Assembly: GCF_014773265.1 (NCBI RefSeq)
Contig: NZ_JACWMY010000018.1
Location: 31,640-95,639 of the forward strand
From: Mucilaginibacter pankratovii
GTDB taxonomy: Bacteria; Bacteroidota; Bacteroidia; Sphingobacteriales; Sphingobacteriaceae
DNA length: 64,000 nucleotides
Direction of reading: 5' to 3'
Positions 42,048 to 50,875 of this stretch are shown here, piece after piece (the first letter of the stretch is position 1; every line of letters starts with the position of its first letter). The notes beneath the pieces were generated by a model. The model had not been told where the DNA came from. It saw nothing but the letters and a program-made list of their open reading frames with translations, and did not search any database. A program made the translations under genes and the position numbers.

Positions 42048-43286
42048 TTATCCAAAAAACAAGTAGGATATAAAAATTGCAGCAATAACCCCGGCCAGAT
42101 CGGCTATCAATCCAGCGGGGATAGCATACCTCGACCTTTTGATGCCAACCGAACCAAAATAAAGCGCCACGATATAGAAAGTGGTATCGGCAGAACCGTT
42201 AAAAACCGAACCGAGGCGCCCCGCGAAACTATCCGGCCCGTAAGTTTGCATGGTGCTTATCATCATCGCTTTGGAGCCCGAGCCGCTTAATGGTTTCATA
42301 TAGGCTACAGGCAGGGCGTCTACAAAGCGGGTATCTAAATTTGCCTGGCTTACTACCCAGCGTACACCATCGTTAAGATAAGTGAGCGCGCCGCTGTTAC
42401 GGAACACACTGATGGCCACCAGCATGGCTACCAGGTAGGGGATGATCTTTACCGACACCCCGAAACCGTCTTTAGCACCATCTATAAATGCCTCGAATAC
42501 GTTGATACGCTTGCGCATAGCGCCTAATATGAATACGATGGGGATACAGAAGATGAGCGTGTTGCTGACCACTTTGGAAACCAGCGTTATCTGGTCGTGA
42601 TTTAACTGCGTGGTGAATGTCCAAACCAGTAACGTAACAAAGGCGGTCATGCCGCCCAGCCAGGCGATGATCACCCTGTCCCACAAGTTTATTTTTTGTT
42701 TGATAGACACTGCGAGCAACCCAACAACCGTAGCAACATAAGTGGCGATGATACAGGGGATAAATACATCAGCGGGATCTTTAGCGTGCAGGATATACCG
42801 CTGCGCGATGATGGTAACCGGCAACAACTGTAAACCCGAAGTATGCAGCACCAAAAACATGATCTGCGCGTTGGAGGCGGTTTCTTTATCGGGGTTAAGC
42901 TCCTGCAAACTGCCCATGGCCTTTAAACCAAGCGGGGTAGCTGCATTATCCAGCCCCAGCAGGTTGGCCGAAAAATTCATCATCATTTGCCCGTTGGCGG
43001 GGTGGTTCTTCGGTACTTCGGGGAACAACCTGCCGAGAAACGGGCCAACTATGCGGGCCAAAAAGTTCATGGCACCGGCGCGTTCGCCAATGTTCATGAT
43101 CCCCAGCCATAAAACCATATTGCCCGCAAGCGGAAGCGCGATATCCATCACGGATGACTTCGACATATCGAACATGCCATCTACCAGCAGTTTAAAGGCA
43201 TCTACATCGCCCAAAAAAATGAGCTTGCAAAGCGCGATAACAAAAGCGATAAGGAAAAACGCTATCCAGATGTAGTTAAGGGCCAT
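42048..43286 (-). CDS. SpmA-SpmB fusion, nucleoside-recognition (Gate) membrane protein
   Basis: 412 residues with about ten membrane helices. The first half resembles spore maturation protein A (NMVLWLGIMNIGERAGAMNFLARIV, LGLDNAATPLGLKAM) and the second half spore maturation protein B (KIIPYLVAMLVAISVFRNSGA, PLSGSGSKAMM, NGSADTTFYIVALYFGSVGIKR). Both carry Gate domains of the nucleoside-recognition family. In non-sporulating Bacteroidota such fused proteins are of unknown transport role. It has no close operon partner. Confidence 0.9.
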   Translation of the reverse strand: MALNYIWIAFFLIAFVIALCKLIFLGDVDAFKLLVDGMFDMSKSSVMDIALPLAGNMVLWLGIMNIGERAGAMNFLARIVGPFLGRLFPEVPKNHPANGQMMMNFSANLLGLDNAATPLGLKAMGSLQELNPDKETASNAQIMFLVLHTSGLQLLPVTIIAQRYILHAKDPADVFIPCIIATYVATVVGLLAVSIKQKINLWDRVIIAWLGGMTAFVTLLVWTFTTQLNHDQITLVSKVVSNTLIFCIPIVFILGAMRKRINVFEAFIDGAKDGFGVSVKIIPYLVAMLVAISVFRNSGALTYLNDGVRWVVSQANLDTRFVDALPVAYMKPLSGSGSKAMMISTMQTYGPDSFAGRLGSVFNGSADTTFYIVALYFGSVGIKRSRYAIPAGLIADLAGVIAAIFISYLFFG

Positions 43287-43374
43287 AAGTATGTTTCAGG
43301 CCTTGAAGTTAATTTTTTTTGAATAATTTATACAGAATAAGGATATTTAAAATGAAATTTACCCTTAGCCCGTC

Positions 43375-43809
43375 ATGCCCCACATAGCCGAACAATTAAC
43401 TAACATTATCACCGGTTTTTTAGATAACCGCGCACCAGCCATCAACTGGCAAAACACAGCCGCCCCCGGCAAATGGAGCAACAAACAAATTATAGGCCAC
43501 CTAATAGATAGCGCCCACATAAACCTGCAGCGCTTTGTGCGTTGTACTTACGAGGAAAAGTTTAAGCTGATATACTATCAGGAAGAATGGGTACAGGCCC
43601 AACATTATGCCGAAGCTGATATGAACAACCTGCTGAAACTATGGGAACTGGTGAACCTGCAAATAGCACGCGTATTAGCCACTTACCCGGCCGAACGCTG
43701 GCGGATAACCTGCGATAATAACAGGGGCGAGCCGGTTTATAATACCGTTGAATTTATTGCTAATGATTATGTTGCACACATGGTACATCATTTAAACCAA
43801 TTAAAATAA
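43375..43809 (+). CDS. DinB/YfiT family putative metal-dependent hydrolase
   Basis: 144 residues. Four-helix bundle with the metal His set: His42 in IIGHLIDSAHINL and His135/His139 in YVAHMVHHLNQL. Family members act as thiol S-transferases or hydrolases; the YfiT-like phrase GKWSNKQIIGHL is clear. Immediately followed, without a gap, by the DUF3052 gene. Confidence 0.88.
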   Translation: MPHIAEQLTNIITGFLDNRAPAINWQNTAAPGKWSNKQIIGHLIDSAHINLQRFVRCTYEEKFKLIYYQEEWVQAQHYAEADMNNLLKLWELVNLQIARVLATYPAERWRITCDNNRGEPVYNTVEFIANDYVAHMVHHLNQLK

Positions 43810-44223
43810 ATGCAAATAGCAGGCTATTCGGGTACGCCATTGGCAAAAAAGCTGGGCATCAGATCAGGCTTTAACGTTCGGCTTATCAATCAGCCCGGGC
43901 ATTATTTTGAACTGTTTACCGATCTGCCGCCGGATATTGTGTTGGTGGACGATCATTCAACCTCCGTTAATCTCGTCCATTTTTTCACAAAAGAATACCA
44001 GGAACTCGTTGCCATCCTCCCTGTATTGAGGCAACAAATTACGCAGGATGGTATCATTTGGGTATCCTGGCCAAAAAAAGCGTCAAAAGTTGCGACCGAT
44101 GTTACGGAAGATAAGATCCGCGATTATGCCCTGCACACCGGGCTGGTAGATGTGAAAGTTTGCGCGGTGGATGAGGTATGGTCGGGCCTGAAGCTGGTGA
44201 TACGGCTGAAGGATAGGTTGTAG
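43810..44223 (+). CDS. DUF3052 family protein
   Basis: 137 residues. It begins GYSGTPLAKKLGIRSGFNVRL, the DUF3052 signature, and has a soluble alpha/beta composition with DGIIWVSWPKKAS near the middle. The family's role is not established. The start ATG follows the DinB stop directly (no gap), so the two are one translational unit. Confidence 0.85.
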   Translation: MQIAGYSGTPLAKKLGIRSGFNVRLINQPGHYFELFTDLPPDIVLVDDHSTSVNLVHFFTKEYQELVAILPVLRQQITQDGIIWVSWPKKASKVATDVTEDKIRDYALHTGLVDVKVCAVDEVWSGLKLVIRLKDRL

Positions 44224-44236
44224 GCCAATCTCTTAC

Positions 44237-44347
44237 CGTCATGCCGAACTTGTTTCGGCACCCCACTTGCAAGGTATCGTCTATACAAAGCGTCTTAGCA
44301 TGGTGGCTACTGATATGATGGGGTGCCGAAACAAGTTCGGCATGACG
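44237..44347. repeat. Perfect 29-base inverted repeat pair
   Basis: Arms 44237-44265 and 44319-44347 are exact inverted copies (beginning CGTCATGCCGAACTTG and ending GGCATGACG), separated by 53 bases. Each arm contains a smaller GCCGAAC / GTTTCGGC dyad. It separates the convergent DUF3052 and 44.4-kb genes and is of the CATGCCGAACTTGTTTCGGCA-type repeat common in this group. Confidence 0.9.
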
Positions 44348-44366
44348 TTTGGCTTTTGGGAATGAC

Positions 44367-44846
44367 CTAATTATACGCCGTTATCGCCTTATCAGATACG
44401 ATTTGGATATCAAAAACACGTCGTAGCGGATTATAAGGGACAGCGTCATTCACCATTACATAAATGCTGCCCAGGTCTTTTACTGTATAGGCTTGCACAT
44501 CGGCGGTACTGGTAGCTTTGTTCAGGTAATCGGCAATGGAATTGTAAATGAGGTTGTATTGCTGTAATTCGTTGGTTTCTATCTCTAAAAACAAGCGTCT
44601 GCCGTCTATCCGTACGTTTACATTACTATAGGTTCCACCCGGTATAGCCAGTGTATATTTCCGGGTGTTTTTCTTGATATTCTTTTCGGCCAGCGTGTAC
44701 CCTTTTGCAATGAAAAAGGTATCGGCCCTGTTGATATTATTGTGCAGTAGGTAACTTAAGTCGTCGTATGATACCAGATTGCTTTGGGCAAAGCAGGCAG
44801 CGCCCGTGCAGAACAGGATGGCAATAATTAAGAGCAGCTTTTTCAT
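44367..44846 (-). CDS. Hypothetical secreted protein
   Basis: 159 residues. Signal peptide (MKKLLLIIAILFCTGAACFAQ), then a soluble domain with helix-strand alternation (DDLSYLLHNNINRADTFF, YTLAIPGGTYSNVNV). It has no known motif that I recognise. It is the only minus-strand gene here, with the 29-base inverted repeat at its 3' end. Confidence 0.7.
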   Translation of the reverse strand: MKKLLLIIAILFCTGAACFAQSNLVSYDDLSYLLHNNINRADTFFIAKGYTLAEKNIKKNTRKYTLAIPGGTYSNVNVRIDGRRLFLEIETNELQQYNLIYNSIADYLNKATSTADVQAYTVKDLGSIYVMVNDAVPYNPLRRVFDIQIVSDKAITAYN

Positions 44847-45097
44847 GTATAAGAGTTTTACAGAACAGACAGAGCGAATTTCACCAATTAAAAGTAAAGT
44901 TGATTATTTACCACAGTAATATTACGAAGCCGTACGGGTAACTTGCTCATTTGCACCCGTTAACCTCATTTCTGTACTTTGGGTAAAGCCCATCAGTGTC
45001 ACAGCCAACTCAGCTTTTTACCAAATTTGCTAAAATTGACCGGATCGGTAGTATTAATATTATATCATTATTACCTTAGCAAAATTATTTAAATACC

Positions 45098-45526
45098 ATG
45101 CCTACTATAAAACTTGCACGCGTAAGCGGCGAATACGGCTTTGAAGCACACGATGAATACGGGCACACCGTACGGATGGACAGCAGCCCCGAAAGTGGCG
45201 GCGAAAACTTTGGGGTACGCCCCATGCAAATGCTGCTGATGGGTTTGGGCGGATGCTCGGCCATTGATGTGATCGCTATCCTGCGCAAGCAGCGCCAGGA
45301 TGTTACCGGTTACGAGATGGTGATCAGCGGCGAACGCGAAGCCGGCAAAGAGCCATCGCTTTGGCAAACCATCAATTTAGAATTTCATTTATACGGAACC
45401 ATCGATGAGGAAAAGGCAAATAAAGCCGTTGAACTATCGCTTGGCAAATACTGTTCGGTTGCAGCCACCCTTTATAAAGCCGAAGCCGATATCAAATGGC
45501 AGGTAATTATACATCCTGCTAAATAA
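45098..45526 (+). CDS. OsmC family protein
   Basis: 142 residues. The redox Cys are Cys53 in GLGGCSAIDV and Cys119 in GKYCSVAATL. The family reduces hydroperoxides or reacts with persulfides. It lies 22 bases before metZ, which makes homocysteine from sulfide, and the pairing suggests sulfur or thiol stress handling. A TACCTTAG box about 20 bases upstream may be the promoter. Confidence 0.9.
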   Translation: MPTIKLARVSGEYGFEAHDEYGHTVRMDSSPESGGENFGVRPMQMLLMGLGGCSAIDVIAILRKQRQDVTGYEMVISGEREAGKEPSLWQTINLEFHLYGTIDEEKANKAVELSLGKYCSVAATLYKAEADIKWQVIIHPAK

Positions 45527-45548
45527 TATAATATACTACAGAAATAAA

Positions 45549-46730
45549 ATGTCAAAAGAATTAGATCCCATAACCAAGGCCATACGTATCCGTGCCCCCA
45601 AAACACTTCAAAACGAGCATTCATCGCCCTTATATTTAACCAGCAGCTTTACTTTTAACGAGGCCGAAACCATGCGCGCCGCGTTTGCTGATGAGAACGA
45701 TGAGAACATTTACAGCCGTTTCAGCAACCCAACCGTTGATGAATTTGTGGCCAAAATGTGCGCTTTGGAAGGCTGTGACGATGGCTTTGCTACGTCAACC
45801 GGGATGAGCGCCATCTTCTCTACCTTTATGGGTTTACTAAAAAGCGGCGACCACCTGCTGTGCTGCAGCTCGGTTTTTGGGAGTACTTTTACCATCGTAA
45901 ATAAATATTTGCCTCGCTGGGGAATCACCTGCACGCTTATCCCCGCAAATGATAAAGCAGCCTGGGAGGCGGCCGTACAGCCAAACACCAAAATGCTTTA
46001 CCTGGAAACACCAACCAACCCGCAGTTGGAGGTTATCGACCTGGAATGGGCAGGGCAGTTCACTAAAAAGCACAACCTGATATTCAACGTTGATAATTGC
46101 TTTGCTACACCATTGCTGCAAAGGCCGGTAGATTTTGGTGCAGATATTATTGTACACTCGGCCACTAAATGGATAGACGGGCAGGGCAGGGTACTGGGCG
46201 GCGTAATTGTTGGCCGTGCCGACCTGATCAAAGAGATCTACCTGTTTTGCCGCAACACCGGGCCGGCCATGTCGCCATTTAATGCCTGGGTATTAAGCAA
46301 AAGTTTAGAAACCTTAGACGTGCGCATGGAGCGCCATTGCGCAAACGCGTTAAAAATTGCCGAGACCCTGCAAAGCAATCCCAACGTAAGCTGGGTTAAA
46401 TACCCCTTCCTGAAGGGGCACCCGCAGTATGATATCGCCAAAAAGCAAATGAAAGCCGGCGGTGGTGTGCTTTGTTTCGAGATAAAAGGCGGCGTTGTTG
46501 CCGGTCGTAAGTTTTTAGATGCATTGGAACTGATCTCGGTAACGGCCAACCTGGGCGATAGCCGTAGCATTGCCTCGCACCCGGCAAGCACCACACACTC
46601 TAAATTAACCGACGAGGAACGCGCATCGGTAGGTATTACACCGGGGTTGATCCGCATATCGGCAGGATTGGAGAAAGCCGAAGACGTGATCAACGATATT
46701 GTACAGGCATTAGAGCAAAGCCAGGCATAA
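45549..46730 (+). CDS. metZ: O-succinylhomoserine sulfhydrylase-type trans-sulfuration enzyme
   Basis: 393 residues, PLP-dependent. Phosphate-loop FATSTGMSAIF and the PLP Lys207 in HSATKWIDGQGRVLGG are present; the DGQGR phrase is typical of MetZ (O-succinylhomoserine plus sulfide to homocysteine), rather than of cystathionine gamma-synthase. Starts after OsmC and ends six bases before the next gene, so it sits inside a three-gene operon. Confidence 0.87.
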   Translation: MSKELDPITKAIRIRAPKTLQNEHSSPLYLTSSFTFNEAETMRAAFADENDENIYSRFSNPTVDEFVAKMCALEGCDDGFATSTGMSAIFSTFMGLLKSGDHLLCCSSVFGSTFTIVNKYLPRWGITCTLIPANDKAAWEAAVQPNTKMLYLETPTNPQLEVIDLEWAGQFTKKHNLIFNVDNCFATPLLQRPVDFGADIIVHSATKWIDGQGRVLGGVIVGRADLIKEIYLFCRNTGPAMSPFNAWVLSKSLETLDVRMERHCANALKIAETLQSNPNVSWVKYPFLKGHPQYDIAKKQMKAGGGVLCFEIKGGVVAGRKFLDALELISVTANLGDSRSIASHPASTTHSKLTDEERASVGITPGLIRISAGLEKAEDVINDIVQALEQSQA

Positions 46731-46736
46731 ATAATT

Positions 46737-47576
46737 ATGGAGCAAGTAATTCCCGTACAAACCCTGCACCTTTTCCCGGTACTGGATAAGTTATTGGTGG
46801 AATTACTTGCCTCCTTATCTCCCCACGACTGGCACAAACCCACTGTTGCCAAACTATGGAATGTAAAGGATATTGCCGCCCACCTGCTGGATGGTAACGT
46901 ACGCGCCATTGCCGCTTTAAACGGCTATCAAAATAACGAAGCTCCGCCCCAAATAAACAGCTACCAGGACCTGGTTTCTTTTTTAAATGAATTGAACGCG
47001 GTTTGGGTAAAAGCCATGAAACGGGTAAGCCCCGCTTTGATCACCCAACAACTGGAAAGCACAGGCAAGCAGTATGTAGAATACCTCCACACCCTTGATC
47101 CCTTTGCGCCGGCCATGTTTTCGGTGGCCTGGGCAGGGGAGGATACCTCGCTTAACTGGTTCCACATAGCGCGCGAGTACACCGAGAAATGGCATCACCA
47201 GCAGCAGATCCGCGATGCGGTTGGCAAACCGGGGCTGATAACCAGGGAGCTTTTTTACCCGGTTATTGATACCTTTATGTACGCCCTGCCGCATACATAC
47301 CGCAATACGCCGGCAAAGGAAGGTACGGTTATCAAATTCACCATTACCAGCGATGTCGGCGGCGATTGGTTTTTAAAAAGAAGCCCTAATAAATGGGAAT
47401 TGATGAAAGGCCTATCTCCCGAAAAAGTAGATGCCTCGGTAACCCTCGACCCGGACACCGCATGGAAACTCTTCACCAAGGCGATCTCTCCTGAAACGGC
47501 ATTGGCCGCTTCTGCTACCACAGGCGATATCATTCTCGCTAACCCTATATTTAATATGGTGGCGGTGATGGCTTAG
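46737..47576 (+). CDS. Maleylpyruvate isomerase-like / DinB-type thiol-dependent enzyme
   Basis: 279 residues. The N-terminal half is a DinB-like metal-binding bundle (His49 in VKDIAAHLLDGN, and REYTEKWHHQQQIRDAVG) of the maleylpyruvate isomerase N-terminal (MDMPI) family, and the C-terminal half resembles the small SCP2-like domain that follows it. Known members use mycothiol or other low-molecular-weight thiols. Bacteroidota lack mycothiol, so the cofactor, perhaps bacillithiol, is inference. Downstream of metZ. Confidence 0.8.
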   Translation: MEQVIPVQTLHLFPVLDKLLVELLASLSPHDWHKPTVAKLWNVKDIAAHLLDGNVRAIAALNGYQNNEAPPQINSYQDLVSFLNELNAVWVKAMKRVSPALITQQLESTGKQYVEYLHTLDPFAPAMFSVAWAGEDTSLNWFHIAREYTEKWHHQQQIRDAVGKPGLITRELFYPVIDTFMYALPHTYRNTPAKEGTVIKFTITSDVGGDWFLKRSPNKWELMKGLSPEKVDASVTLDPDTAWKLFTKAISPETALAASATTGDIILANPIFNMVAVMA

Positions 47577-47628
47577 GGTTTTGCTTCTACGCAAAAATTA
47601 ACTACCTTTTGTGCGCCAAACCAGCACA

Positions 47629-48735
47629 ATGAAAAATCCCCTTTTTGTTTTTGTATTCCTTTGTATTACCCTCAATTTCGCGAAAGCGCAAACTAAAGAG
47701 CGGCGCATCATGTTTAAAACCATTGGCCAGGATAGCATTGCGATAGGTTTGAACGATGAATATTTTTTAATCGAAGACGATTGCGCCCAGATCATCCGCT
47801 ACGCGCATTACAACTTTACCGACAGGATCTTCAGCGGCCATTTTAAAGATGTAAGCAAAGCAGAGCCCAGCCTGGTGGTATCCGAAGGCTATTATAACGA
47901 AGACGGCCAAAAGAACGGGCCTTTTTTTGCCAGGTACCTTAATGGCAATTTACGTGCAAAGGGCAGCTTTAAAAACAATGCTTACGACGGCAAATGGGAG
48001 ATGTATTACGATAACGGCAAACCCGAAGTGAATTTTGAAGTAACCGATGGCGAGTACACCATAACCGAAGCCTGGAAGGCCGATGGCACCAAAGTGGTTG
48101 CCGCCGGCACCGGTGTATATATAAATGATATGCGTAATATGTACTGGAAAGGCAAATTGCTTAACGGCAAGCCCGACGGTACCTGGAAACTGACCAATGC
48201 TGCCAGTGGCAATACCTTATATACAGAACACTTTAAGAAAGGCGCTTTCCAGGATGGTAGTAACGATGCCGGCACTTACACCTATACCGATAAATCGCAC
48301 ATCCAATTCGTCAGCTTTTTTAAAATGCCATTATCAAATGTAGAAGCGATGTATTTTTCGCCCGTAATATGTAACGGAGTTGGGCCCGACAAGGTAGCGA
48401 GTGCACGGCATAAAGACGGCAACAACGCATTCGGCGAAGAAATTAAAGACCTCATAAGTCCGTTTTTAAGCACAGCAAACCTAAAAGAACTGGATAACAG
48501 TTTTACAATTGAGGGCGAAATTTCTGTAACTGGGGAGTTTACCAATATGCGCAGCCGCCAGGCATTTAGAGAAGACCTGGCAAGGGGCATCATCAACAGG
48601 TTGAAGAGCATGAGGGATATTATTCCGGCTACGGTTAACGGCCAGCCGGTGTCTCAAAAATTCAGCATAAAATTTGTGTTTAGCGATAGTGTGTACCAGT
48701 TTAGCTACCAACTTTTACAGGTAGAAACCAAGTAA
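47629..48735 (+). CDS. Secreted MORN-like repeat protein
   Basis: About 368 residues. Signal peptide (MKNPLFVFVFLCITLNFAKAQ) and a middle stretch of MORN/YwqK-like repeats (GYYNEDGQKNGPFFARYLNGNLRAKG, AYDGKWEMYYDNGKPE). The last ~100 residues (SFTIEGEISVTGEFTNMRSRQAF ... SQKFSIKFVFS) resemble a TonB C-terminal-like fold. Such proteins are common and uncharacterised in this phylum. Confidence 0.8.
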   Translation: MKNPLFVFVFLCITLNFAKAQTKERRIMFKTIGQDSIAIGLNDEYFLIEDDCAQIIRYAHYNFTDRIFSGHFKDVSKAEPSLVVSEGYYNEDGQKNGPFFARYLNGNLRAKGSFKNNAYDGKWEMYYDNGKPEVNFEVTDGEYTITEAWKADGTKVVAAGTGVYINDMRNMYWKGKLLNGKPDGTWKLTNAASGNTLYTEHFKKGAFQDGSNDAGTYTYTDKSHIQFVSFFKMPLSNVEAMYFSPVICNGVGPDKVASARHKDGNNAFGEEIKDLISPFLSTANLKELDNSFTIEGEISVTGEFTNMRSRQAFREDLARGIINRLKSMRDIIPATVNGQPVSQKFSIKFVFSDSVYQFSYQLLQVETK

Positions 48736-48852
48736 AACGGCAAAAGCGTATATTTTTAGGGCCAATTTTTCTGTTTAATCGTAATTAAATACCTCAAATC
48801 TTCAAAATCGGGCGTTGTGGGGCCTTCTTATATAAATTACTAATGGATAGTA

Positions 48853-48970
48853 GTTTAGCTAAACCTTTTAGCACTAATAAAGGTTCAGGCACCTGATTGC
48901 GTTTTGCAAATATGCTTGTTGGCATAAATGTTGCCTGTCGGGGGTAAGCCCGTTGTATATTATAACGGGC
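48853..48970. promoter_or_regulatory. Palindrome and 5' hairpin upstream of the OmpA gene
   Basis: A perfect 12-base palindrome GTTTAGCTAAAC lies at 48853-48864. Nearer the gene, GCCCGTT (48948) and AACGGGC (48964) form a hairpin ending 18 bases before the ATG. The first could be an operator, the second a 5' leader stem that affects RNA stability; neither is proved. No reading frame is seen in the 48736-48988 spacer. Confidence 0.35.
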
Positions 48971-48988
48971 GATACCAAATCATACAAC

Positions 48989-50353
48989 ATGAAAACAAAT
49001 TTAAAAAAAGCAACATTGCTGTTAACCGGCCTTATGGTTGGCAGTAAACTGTTTGCCCAATCCCCCGACACAACAGTTACTAAAGATTATGTACAGCCAT
49101 TTTCGGGCGGCGGCGCTTTCCGCACCTGGTCTATAGGTATCCATGGTGGTGTTTTAACCCCTTACACCATTTTTGGTACAAACGGTAAACAAGATTTTAC
49201 AACTCCACAGGCCGAATTAGGTTACGGTGGCTACATCAAAAAGCAAATACTGCCATCATTTGGCTTACAGGCCGATTTCCTTGCAGGTAAGGTAAAAGGT
49301 AAAGATGCCCAGCCCGGCTCGGCATATAACAGCTTCCAAACAAAAGTACAATGGTCGGCAGCCTTAAGTGGTAACCTTACATTGGCAAACATTAACTGGC
49401 GCCATCAAAAAGGCGCAATACAGCCCTATGTTACTTTTGGTGGTGGTGTAATTAACTACAAACCGGTATTAACAACTGCTGCAGGTGTTTCTACAAACTT
49501 TAAAGCGAACGACGAAAGCATCCGCGAGGTGTTTATCCCGGTTGGTGCAGGTTTAAAATTCAACCTGGGCCGTGGTGTAAACCTTGATATGGGTTACCAG
49601 GTTAATTTTGTTGCCACCGATAATTTTGATGGTTACAACTACGGCGGCGGAAGCGATAAATTCTCTTACGCGCACATTGGTTTAGAATTTGCATTAGGCA
49701 GCAGCAAAAAACCACAATTAGCTACACATAACCCGGTAAACAGTATGCGTACCGAATACCTGTGGCAAGATCAACAAAATAAGGCTGCGTTACAGGCTCA
49801 AATAGATGCTGAAAAAGCCGCTAATGATAAATTGCGCGCTGATCTTGACGCTACGAATGCCAACTTAGCGAAATTCACGGTTGATAGTGATGCAGACGGC
49901 GTGCCTGATTTTTACGATAAATGCCCTAATACACCTGCCGGTACCAAGGTAGATGGTTCGGGTTGCCCGCTTGCAAAAGCCGAGGTTAAAGTTTACGTAA
50001 CCGAAGAAGACAAACGCGTGGTTAAAGATGCTATCAATAACCTTGAATTTGATTTGGGTAAGGCAACTATCCGCCCTAAATCGTTCCCAAGTTTGGATAG
50101 GGTTGCTAAATTGCTGACCGATAAAAACTTCAGCCTTAAATTAGCAGGCCACACAGATGATACAGGTTCAGATGCCTTAAACTTAAGGTTATCTAAAGAC
50201 CGTGCAGAATCTATCAAGGCCTACTTGGTAAGCAAAGGTGCAAACGCATCACGCATAGAAGCTACAGGTTATGGTGAAAGCCAGCCGATTGCTACTAACA
50301 AAACTGCTGCTGGCCGCCAGGCTAACCGTAGGGTTGAGTTTACCTTATACTAA
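48989..50353 (+). CDS. OmpA family outer membrane protein
   Basis: 454 residues. Signal peptide (MKTNLKKATLLLTGLMVGSKLFAQ), an N-terminal eight-stranded barrel-like region, a short coiled coil (QAQIDAEKAANDKLRADLDAT), one thrombospondin type 3-like calcium repeat (DSDADGVPDFYDKCPNTP) and a C-terminal OmpA domain with AGHTDDTGSDALNLRLSKDRAESI that binds peptidoglycan. It fixes the outer membrane to the cell wall. Start ATG gives the signal peptide directly. Confidence 0.94.
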   Translation: MKTNLKKATLLLTGLMVGSKLFAQSPDTTVTKDYVQPFSGGGAFRTWSIGIHGGVLTPYTIFGTNGKQDFTTPQAELGYGGYIKKQILPSFGLQADFLAGKVKGKDAQPGSAYNSFQTKVQWSAALSGNLTLANINWRHQKGAIQPYVTFGGGVINYKPVLTTAAGVSTNFKANDESIREVFIPVGAGLKFNLGRGVNLDMGYQVNFVATDNFDGYNYGGGSDKFSYAHIGLEFALGSSKKPQLATHNPVNSMRTEYLWQDQQNKAALQAQIDAEKAANDKLRADLDATNANLAKFTVDSDADGVPDFYDKCPNTPAGTKVDGSGCPLAKAEVKVYVTEEDKRVVKDAINNLEFDLGKATIRPKSFPSLDRVAKLLTDKNFSLKLAGHTDDTGSDALNLRLSKDRAESIKAYLVSKGANASRIEATGYGESQPIATNKTAAGRQANRRVEFTLY

Positions 50354-50406
50354 GAGATCTTTAGAATCAAGAGGTAAGAATCGAGATTCAAGACAGCTCA
50401 AAATAG

Positions 50407-50440
50407 AAGCGCCCCAGTCATTTGATCGGGGCGCTTTGTT
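50407..50440. terminator. Rho-independent terminator of OmpA gene
   Basis: AAGCGCCCC / GGGGCGCTT with a twelve-base loop, then TTGTTG. It also faces the end of the convergent mutarotase gene at 50443. Confidence 0.8.
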
Positions 50441-50442
50441 GT

Positions 50443-50874
50443 TTAGGGAGTATGGAACACTTCTTCCATATCGCTCCAGATCTTTCCTTTGGCTACGGCA
50501 TCGGGGAGGGGGAGTTGGGTTGGGTCGGTTTCTTTCCACCAATTTTGAGTGGTTGTATCGGCGGCCATCTTTTGCATATCGGCGGTAAAATTCTCTCCCA
50601 CGTATTCAAAATAGCTGAAGAGGTAAGGTTTACCGTTTATGTTTTTCAGATAGATAGAATAATTACGGATGTTGCACTCCTTTATCTTTTTGAGCACTTT
50701 AGGCCAGGCATGGGCGTGCAGGTATTTATAGCGGGCAATCTTATCCGGTTTTAACCCGGTAATGCTGGCGTAACGCTTTACAGGGGGGTGCTCCTCTGCA
50801 GGTTTATAAATGTAAGCAGCCACACAGATGATAAGGATCATCAAAACGATAAAAAGAATCTTCGTTCTCTCCAT
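50443..50874 (-). CDS. L-rhamnose mutarotase family protein with membrane anchor
   Basis: 143 residues. An N-terminal hydrophobic helix (LFIVLMILIICVAAYIY) is followed by the RhaM fold: RYKYLHAHAWPKVLKKIKE with the catalytic-region His, NYSIYL, and WWKETDPTQ. RhaM enzymes interconvert alpha and beta anomers of rhamnose; the fold is shared with fucose mutarotases. Usual RhaM proteins are about 104 residues and cytosolic, so the anchor is unusual. It lies two bases after an alpha-L-fucosidase on the same strand, pointing to periplasmic fucose or rhamnose processing. Confidence 0.88.
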   Translation of the reverse strand: MERTKILFIVLMILIICVAAYIYKPAEEHPPVKRYASITGLKPDKIARYKYLHAHAWPKVLKKIKECNIRNYSIYLKNINGKPYLFSYFEYVGENFTADMQKMAADTTTQNWWKETDPTQLPLPDAVAKGKIWSDMEEVFHTP

Positions 50875-50875
50875 T

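Noticed and set aside
44847..45097. Possible SAM or other riboswitch upstream of the OsmC-metZ operon
   Set aside because: No SAM-type conserved core or terminator stem could be found by reading; the spacer shows nothing beyond a weak promoter-like box.
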